Shown here: positions 6,597 to 10,312 of the stretch, piece by piece | Layout of the letters: each line of letters starts with the position of its first letter | How positions within the stretch are numbered: position 1 is the stretch's first letter | Origin: JBMTVT01 sp049451635 | GTDB taxonomy: Bacteria; Bacteroidota; Bacteroidia; Flavobacteriales; Flavobacteriaceae | Assembly (NCBI GenBank): GCA_049451635.1 | Contig: JBMTVT010000071.1 | Span: forward strand, 1-10,312 | Length of the DNA: 10,312 nucleotides | Reading direction: 5' to 3' | Position numbers and translations under genes: made by a program | Notes under the pieces: generated by a model | The model's input: the letters and a program-made list of their open reading frames with translations, nothing else | What the model was told of the DNA's origin: nothing | Databases searched by the model: none

Positions 6597-7487
6597 TTAC
6601 TTCAAAAACTGATTAGAAATTTTTTCTGCTTTTCTACTTTCCGAATAATCATAAAAACCTTCACTAGATTTTATGCCTAGTTTTCCAGCCATGACCATAT
6701 TTACAAGCAACGGACAAGGCGCATATTTAGGGTTTTTAAACCCATCGTACATCACGTTTAAAATAGATAAGCACACATCCAGCCCAATAAAATCGGCTAA
6801 TTGTAAAGGTCCCATGGGGTGTGCCATTCCTAATTTCATAACGGTATCAATTTCTTGAACACCAGCAACGCCATTATATAAGGTTTCAATCGATTCGTTA
6901 ATCATGGGCATCAAAATACGGTTGGCAACAAAACCAGGGTAATCATTTACTTCAACGGGAACTTTTCCAAGTGTTTCTGAAAGTTCCATAATGGTTTTGG
7001 TAACTTCTTCACTTGTATTGTATCCTCGTATGATTTCAACCAATTTCATGAGAGGAACAGGATTCATGAAATGCATACCTATAACTAGCTCCGGTCTGGA
7101 AACTACTGATGCAATTTGCGTTATGGAAATGGATGAGGTGTTGGTTGCTAAAATGGTATTTTCAGCACAAGCATCATCTAATTGTTTGAAAATATTAAGT
7201 TTCAAGTCGAGGTTTTCTGTAGCAGCTTCAACCACTAAACTAGCATATTCAACACCTTCTTTTATGGTAGTAAATGTTGAAATATTGGATAACGTTTCAA
7301 ATTTTTTATCTTCTGAAATGGTTTCTTTTGTAACCATTCTATCTAAATTTTTTGAAATAGTTTCCATGCCCCGTTTAAGCGATGCTTCACTAATATCAAT
7401 AAGCTGCACTTTAAATCCGTTTTGAGCAAATGTATGGGCAATACCATTTCCCATGGTGCCTGCTCCTATAACTGCGACGTTTTTCAT
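6597..7487 (-). CDS. 3-hydroxybutyryl-CoA dehydrogenase
   Basis: The enzyme oxidises (S)-3-hydroxybutyryl-CoA to acetoacetyl-CoA with NAD(P)+, or runs in reverse, in fatty-acid or butanoate metabolism in the cytoplasm. The 296-residue protein has an N-terminal Rossmann domain with GAGTMGNG (8-15) and D31 at the end of the second strand (an NAD preference is inferred). It has NTSSISIT (116-123), the catalytic His in GMHFMNPVPLMKLVEII (H139, paired with E151), and NDYPGFVANRIL (181-192). The C-terminal helical dimerisation domain has HPMGPLQLADFIGLD and KSSEGFYDYS near the end. All key residues are present and the length fits the single-domain Hbd/PaaH type rather than the multifunctional FadB type. 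No thiolase or enoyl-CoA hydratase gene lies nearby. It appears to be the first gene of the minus-strand run down to miaA. The palindromic repeat just upstream (7505-7600) occupies the expected promoter region. Confidence 0.93.
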   Translation of the reverse strand: MKNVAVIGAGTMGNGIAHTFAQNGFKVQLIDISEASLKRGMETISKNLDRMVTKETISEDKKFETLSNISTFTTIKEGVEYASLVVEAATENLDLKLNIFKQLDDACAENTILATNTSSISITQIASVVSRPELVIGMHFMNPVPLMKLVEIIRGYNTSEEVTKTIMELSETLGKVPVEVNDYPGFVANRILMPMINESIETLYNGVAGVQEIDTVMKLGMAHPMGPLQLADFIGLDVCLSILNVMYDGFKNPKYAPCPLLVNMVMAGKLGIKSSEGFYDYSESRKAEKISNQFLK

Positions 7488-7504
7488 TTCATTTATTTTT
7501 TATT

Positions 7505-7600
7505 GTCATTGCGAAACTTTTTTAAAAAAGTTGTGGCAATCTTTAACATAAAAGTTTAAAAATTTATAGATTACCACGTGATTTCACCACTCGTAATGAC
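7505..7600. repeat. 96-bp palindromic intergenic repeat (GTCATTGCGA/GTGGCAATCT type)
   Basis: The left arm runs 7505-7542 and the right arm 7568-7600. Reverse-complemented, the right arm reads GTCATTACGAG...GTGGTAATCT, matching GTCATTGCGA...GTGGCAATCT on the left at the outer and inner ends. The middle of each arm differs. On the left it is the perfect 18-bp palindrome AACTTTTTTAAAAAAGTT (7515-7532); on the right it is GTGATTTCAC. The whole element can therefore fold into a large cruciform with small side stems. It fills the gap between the Gfo/Idh/MocA stop and the dehydrogenase start. I recognise the type as a dispersed non-coding repeat seen in Bacteroidetes genomes (from memory). It may be a REP- or MITE-like element and could act as terminator for the upstream oxidoreductase gene. 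Confidence 0.75.
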
Positions 7601-7609
7601 TTATTGGTA

Positions 7610-8569
7610 TTAAAAACAGTTTATAATTTGAGTTGCCACACGCAATGCTTCGGTGCCATCGTGTAGCGTTACCACTGGTGTAGTGTTGGTGTTTATTGAG
7701 TGTGCAAAGGTTTCTAATTCATCTAAAATAGAATTGTTATCGGCCACTTTTGGATTATCAAAATAGATTTGTTTTTTTAAACCTTCGGCATTTTGCAAAA
7801 TCATATCGAAATCCCCTGGGTTTTCAGGCGCATCTTTCATTTTTACCACTTCACATTTTTTGGTTAAAAAATCAACCGAGATGTAGGCATCTTTTTGAAA
7901 AAATCGTGCTTTACGCATTTTTTTTAGAGAAATTCTACTGGCTGTTAAATTGGCAACACAACCGTTTTCAAACTCCAAACGGGCATTTGCTATATCTGGT
8001 GTATCACTTATTACGGCAACACCACTGGCCGAAATATTTTTAACTTTAGATTTTACAACGCTTAAAATAATATCAATATCATGAATCATTAAATCCAATA
8101 CCACAGGTACATCGGTACCTCTGAGATTAAATTCTGCCAATCTATGGGTTTCGATAAACATGGGGAATTTTATATCATCTTTAACAGCTAAATAAGCAGG
8201 GTTAAAGCGCTCTACATGCCCAACTTGTCCGCGTAAATTGTTCTCTGCTAAAAGTTCTCTAATATGCTCCGCTTCTTTAACGGTGTTGGTAATGGGTTTT
8301 TCAATAAAAATATGTTTTCCTTTGGAAATGGCTTTTTTTGCACAATCGTAATGTGAAAGCGTTGGCGTTACAATATCAACCATATCTACAGCATCAATAA
8401 GCGCATCGATAGAATTGAAGAATTTATACCCAAACTCAGCTTCTACTTTTTTTCCGTTTTTTTCATCAGCGTCATAAAACCCTATCAGATTGTATTTTTC
8501 AGATTGATTAAGAAGTCTTAAATGAATTTTTCCAAGGTGACCAGCACCAAGTACCCCAGCTTTTAGCAT
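7610..8569 (-). CDS. Gfo/Idh/MocA family NAD(P)-dependent oxidoreductase
   Basis: The 319-residue cytoplasmic protein has an N-terminal Rossmann fold with GAGHLGKIH (8-16) and the strand end FYDADE (31-36). The family's EKP triad is in FIEKPITNT (88-96, K91), followed by GHVERFNPA (117-125). The C-terminal alpha/beta domain holds DLMIHDIDI (159-167), with His163 at the usual catalytic position and D159 and D164 beside it. Members oxidise or reduce hydroxyls of sugars, nucleotide sugars, inositols or similar compounds; the substrate cannot be read from this sequence. The RGTDVPVVLDLMIHDID stretch is of the type I associate with nucleotide-sugar 3-dehydrogenases, but this is only a suggestion. 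ATG 8569 starts directly at the Rossmann strand. The gene is divergent from pcm and separated from the next minus-strand gene by the 96-bp repeat, so it is probably its own transcript. Confidence 0.9.
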   Translation of the reverse strand: MLKAGVLGAGHLGKIHLRLLNQSEKYNLIGFYDADEKNGKKVEAEFGYKFFNSIDALIDAVDMVDIVTPTLSHYDCAKKAISKGKHIFIEKPITNTVKEAEHIRELLAENNLRGQVGHVERFNPAYLAVKDDIKFPMFIETHRLAEFNLRGTDVPVVLDLMIHDIDIILSVVKSKVKNISASGVAVISDTPDIANARLEFENGCVANLTASRISLKKMRKARFFQKDAYISVDFLTKKCEVVKMKDAPENPGDFDMILQNAEGLKKQIYFDNPKVADNNSILDELETFAHSINTNTTPVVTLHDGTEALRVATQIINCF

Positions 8570-8587
8570 AATTTTTTACGTTTTCAA

Positions 8588-8595
8588 CAAAAATA
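8588..8595 (-). promoter_or_regulatory. -7 promoter element for the Gfo/Idh/MocA gene
   Basis: Minus strand TATTTTTG is a full match to the flavobacterial -7 consensus TAnnTTTG and lies 18 bp before the ATG at 8569. No clear TTTG -33 element is found about 20 bp upstream, so the call rests on one half only. The sequence is AT-rich, and chance matches occur. Confidence 0.4.
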
Positions 8596-8646
8596 AGATA
8601 ATAAGGTATGAATTTAATTATTTAAGAGGACTTTTTTGGATGCTTT

Positions 8647-8679
8647 TTTGCGAAAAAGAAATTATCACAAATAGTTTAC
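8647..8679 (+). promoter_or_regulatory. Bacteroidetes-type promoter for pcm
   Basis: TTTG at 8647-8650 (-33 element), a 21-bp spacer, then TAGTTTAC at 8672-8679, which matches TAnnTTTG except for the last base. Both halves and the spacing fit the primary flavobacterial sigma factor. It predicts a start of transcription near 8685 and a leader of about 40 nt before the TTG start of pcm. It is the best-supported promoter in the window. Confidence 0.5.
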
Positions 8680-8727
8680 CAGCTTTAAAAAGTTTAATTA
8701 ATTTTAGCCAACCAAACCCACCAAAAA

Positions 8728-9369
8728 TTGAAGGATACTTTTAAGCATAAAGGATTACGGCAACAGTTAGTTAACATCATAAAAAACAAAGGTATAACCG
8801 ATGAAAAAGTTTTAGCTGCTATTGGTAAAATACCTAGACATTTGTTTATGGATTCTGGGTTTTTGGACCATGCTTACCAAGATAAAGCGTTTCCTATTGC
8901 TGCAGACCAAACCATTTCTCAACCTTACACAGTAGCTTTTCAAACAGAATTAATGCAGGTAAAACCAGAAGATAAAGTATTAGAAATTGGTACCGGAAGT
9001 GGTTACCAAACCGCAGTTTTATGTGAATTAGGAGCTCGTGTTTTTAGTATTGAACGCCAACAAGAATTATTTAAAAAAACGAGTAAATTTTTACCAAAAC
9101 TAGGTTATAGAGCTAAGAAACTCATTTTTGGTGATGGCTATAAAGGACTACCAGAAGAGGCTCCTTTTGATAGTATTATTGTTACTGCTGGTGCGCCTTT
9201 TGTTCCGAAACCTTTGTTAAGTCAGTTAAAAAAAGGAGGTAGGTTGGTAATCCCAGTTGGGGATAATGTGCAGGTTATGACGCTTTATATTAGAAAAGGA
9301 CCAAAAGAATTTGAGCAACATCAATATGGCGAGTTTAGGTTTGTGCCTTTATTGGAAGATAAGAACTAG
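8728..9369 (+). CDS. pcm: Protein-L-isoaspartate O-methyltransferase, TTG start
   Basis: Pcm methylates L-isoaspartyl (and D-aspartyl) residues of aged proteins with S-adenosylmethionine, starting their repair in the cytoplasm. The 213-residue protein has GKIPRHLFMDS (about 33-43), AYQDKAFPIAADQTISQPYTVA (48-69, the conserved region before motif I), the SAM-binding motif VLEIGTGSGYQTAVL (84-98), an acidic strand end SIERQ (107-111), GDGYKGLPEEAPFDSIIVTA (motif II region), and GGRLVIPVG. The length is normal. TTG 8728 is chosen because the protein then opens MKDTFKHKGLRQQLV as flavobacterial Pcm proteins do. An in-frame stop lies at 8695-8697, and no ATG or GTG occurs between. It has its own promoter (8647-8679), is divergent from the oxidoreductase gene, and is followed closely by a repeat fragment and an insertion sequence. 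The coding region itself is intact. Confidence 0.92.
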   Translation: MKDTFKHKGLRQQLVNIIKNKGITDEKVLAAIGKIPRHLFMDSGFLDHAYQDKAFPIAADQTISQPYTVAFQTELMQVKPEDKVLEIGTGSGYQTAVLCELGARVFSIERQQELFKKTSKFLPKLGYRAKKLIFGDGYKGLPEEAPFDSIIVTAGAPFVPKPLLSQLKKGGRLVIPVGDNVQVMTLYIRKGPKEFEQHQYGEFRFVPLLEDKN

Positions 9370-9378
9370 AAAGTCAAT

Positions 9379-9415
9379 GTCATTACGAGGGAAAATTGAA
9401 GTTGTTACCTTTACT
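9379..9415. repeat. Fragment resembling the 96-bp intergenic repeat, next to the IS element
   Basis: GTCATTACGAG (9379-9389) is the same as the outer end of the right arm of the 7505-7600 element when that arm is reverse-complemented. Further on, AAGTTGTTACCTTTA (9399-9413) loosely resembles the left arm's AAGTTGTGGCAATCTTTA. No opposite arm is found before the insertion sequence, so this is either half an element split by the insertion or a diverged single arm. The match at the outer end is clear; the inner part is weak. Confidence 0.45.
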
Positions 9416-9463
9416 CGGAGATAAATTTAAGACTGTTTGTTACAAAACAAATATCTTAGAAAC

Positions 9464-9754
9464 ATGAAAAAACGATATTACAACCCCGAATTAAAGGAGC
9501 AAGCAGTTCGGTTAAGTTACCAACGGGAAAACATAAAGTAATTAGCGGACGATTTGGGTATAGAAGTCCAAAGGATTTATAAATGGCGCAAGGCAGCCAA
9601 AACAGCCACATTGCCTAAGGCAGAAAAGCCAATGCCCGATGATGCTTTAGAGCTTAAAAGATTACGTAAAGCCCTTAAAGAAAAGGAACTTGAACTTGAG
9701 ATATTAAAAAAGGCCGTCAGCAAAATACCCGAAAACAATGTTTTCTCCTCTTAA
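9464..9754 (+). pseudogene. IS3-family OrfA (helix-turn-helix protein), broken by an in-frame stop
   Basis: OrfA is the DNA-binding half of the IS3 transposase. Reading from ATG 9464 gives MKKRYYNPELKEQAVRLSY, the usual OrfA opening, then TAA at 9539-9541 (codon 26). After that the same frame continues as LADDLGIEVQRIYKWRK, which completes the helix-turn-helix. It ends in a leucine-zipper-like coiled coil (ALELKRLRKALKEKELELEILKK) that serves dimerisation, and stops at 9752-9754. Without the stop it would be 96 residues, normal for the family. A GAA-to-TAA change (one base, G to T at 9539) would explain it, as family members read IKELA here. Restart at TTG 9554 would lack the first part of the helix-turn-helix, so DNA binding is probably lost unless the stop is read through. 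Confidence 0.82.
9706..9712 (+). promoter_or_regulatory. Programmed -1 frameshift site of the IS3 element
   Basis: The heptamer AAAAAAG is phased as A_AAA_AAG in the orfA frame (codons AAA 9707-9709, AAG 9710-9712), the classic IS3-family slippery site that makes the OrfAB fusion transposase. Slipping back one base leads directly into the orfB frame, which is open from 9700 (stop at 9697-9699) to the window end. Phase and location fit exactly. Confidence 0.75.
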
Positions 9755-10312
9755 TATCAAATCTCCAAGAGCGGTGGGAGGTCTATGGATTTATAGCCAG
9801 TTATAGGCATTTATATCCCATTGAGAAGATGTGCAAAGTTTTTAAAGTAAGTAGGATCAGTTTTTACAGATGGTATACGACAGGACCATCAAAACGAAGA
9901 TTGGAACTTAGCCTATTTACGAATTTGATTAAAAAGGAATTTGACAAGAGCAGAAAGCGATATGGCTCTACACGAATAGCAGAACAACTTAAACGTGAAG
10001 GTTACTGTATATCCAGATGTAGGGTAGCTAAAATTATGATAACGAATAATTTAGCAAGTAAATACAAACGGAAGTTTAAGGCTAGCACAGATTCCAACCA
10101 CAGTTATCCGGTTTGTAGAAATTTATTGAACAGAAACTTTAATCCCTGTAGACTAAATGAAGCTTGGGTTAGCGATATTACTTATATCCAAGCAAATCAG
10201 GGTTGGTTGTATTTGACTACTATTATCGATTTATTTAGCAGACAGGCAATAGGTTGCGCATTAAGTACAAGTTTACACACCAACCAAGCTATTATTCCTG
10301 CATGGAAAATGG
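9706..10312 (+). CDS. IS3-family transposase OrfB (DDE integrase core), 3' end outside the window
   Basis: OrfB carries the catalytic domain that excises and inserts the element. The -1 frame is open over about 200 codons to the window edge. In order it shows a short HTH-like region (MCKVFKVSRISFYRW, from ATG 9829), the HTH_21-type KKEFDKSRKRYGSTRIAEQLKREGY region, and the beginning of the rve integrase fold with the first two acidic residues, Asp in AWVSDITYIQ (about 10165-10194) and Asp in LTTIIDLFSRQ. The third residue, Glu, lies beyond the window. No stop or frameshift is seen. Production is expected by -1 frameshifting from orfA at 9706-9712, but the orfA stop at 9539 would prevent ribosomes from ATG 9464 reaching the site. 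Independent start at ATG 9829 would give OrfB without the first 40 residues. Confidence 0.88.

Larger units (their letters stand above)
9431..10312 (+). mobile_element. IS3-family insertion sequence, left part (continues past the window)
   Basis: An orfA/orfB pair in the +1/-1 frame arrangement, with a slippery A_AAA_AAG at the overlap and a DDE transposase, identifies an IS3-family element. The left end is set near 9431 only approximately. The terminal inverted repeat cannot be confirmed without the right end. Between pcm and orfA (9370-9463) there is only the repeat fragment and a short leader. orfA carries a nonsense codon, so this copy may depend on other copies for its helix-turn-helix protein. 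Confidence 0.85.

Noticed and set aside
6991..7425. Plus-strand open frame of 144 codons opposite the 3-hydroxybutyryl-CoA dehydrogenase
   Set aside because: It is fully antisense to a gene with all its catalytic motifs, and its own translation resembles no known family. It is a shadow frame.
7515..7532. AACTTTTTTAAAAAAGTT as a stand-alone rho-independent terminator
   Set aside because: The stem is nearly all A-T and lies within the larger 96-bp repeat, so it is better described as part of that element. A terminator role for the whole repeat remains possible.
1..10312. CRISPR arrays, tRNA or rRNA genes, defence or biosynthetic gene clusters
   Set aside because: No regularly spaced repeats, no tRNA or rRNA-like sequence and no such gene families were found. 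Apart from the IS element and small repeats, the content is core housekeeping.

Overview
The window is AT-rich DNA from a member of the Bacteroidota, almost certainly the family Flavobacteriaceae. The evidence is the A-rich, mostly Shine-Dalgarno-free sequence before start codons, promoter-like TAnnTTTG elements, and a gene set typical of that family (DUF2911 protein, MeaB, DUF1015 protein, YggS, flavobacterial-type MiaA and Pcm). It is mainly ordinary chromosomal housekeeping sequence that runs into an insertion sequence at the right edge. I found no new multi-gene defence, secretion or biosynthetic system.

Left part (1-1397): on the minus strand are the N-terminal end of the MeaB/ArgK GTPase, cut by the window edge, and a membrane-anchored DUF2911 protein. 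On the plus strand is a broken ECF sigma factor with a frameshift inside sigma region 2 and no region 4.

Centre (1415-8569): this long minus-strand block is read from right to left. It holds a Gfo/Idh/MocA oxidoreductase, a 96-bp palindromic intergenic repeat, 3-hydroxybutyryl-CoA dehydrogenase, a DUF1015 protein, the YggS PLP-binding protein, a DEDDh exonuclease fused to a GIY-YIG nuclease, a voltage-gated potassium-type channel with a C-terminal zinc ribbon, and MiaA. From the dehydrogenase to miaA the gaps are only about 9-50 bp, so these six genes may be co-transcribed, although their functions are unrelated (fatty-acid/CoA metabolism, PLP homeostasis, DNA processing, ion transport, tRNA modification). 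MiaA must start upstream of its first ATG, because its P-loop lies there, yet no ATG, GTG or TTG is available.

Right part (8640-10312): a plus-strand pcm gene starts with TTG and has a recognisable flavobacterial promoter. It is followed by a fragment resembling the 96-bp repeat, then by an IS3-family element that continues past the window. The element's orfA has an in-frame stop in the helix-turn-helix region, but the A_AAA_AAG slippery site and an open orfB with the first two catalytic Asp residues are intact.

Points most worth checking are the UvrC-like cysteine cluster in the exonuclease/GIY-YIG fusion, the missing miaA start codon, the heptamer repeat inside yggS, the two GTCATT(G/A)CGA repeat elements, and the three apparent gene lesions (sigma factor, miaA start, IS orfA). 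The lesions could be real decay or sequence errors.
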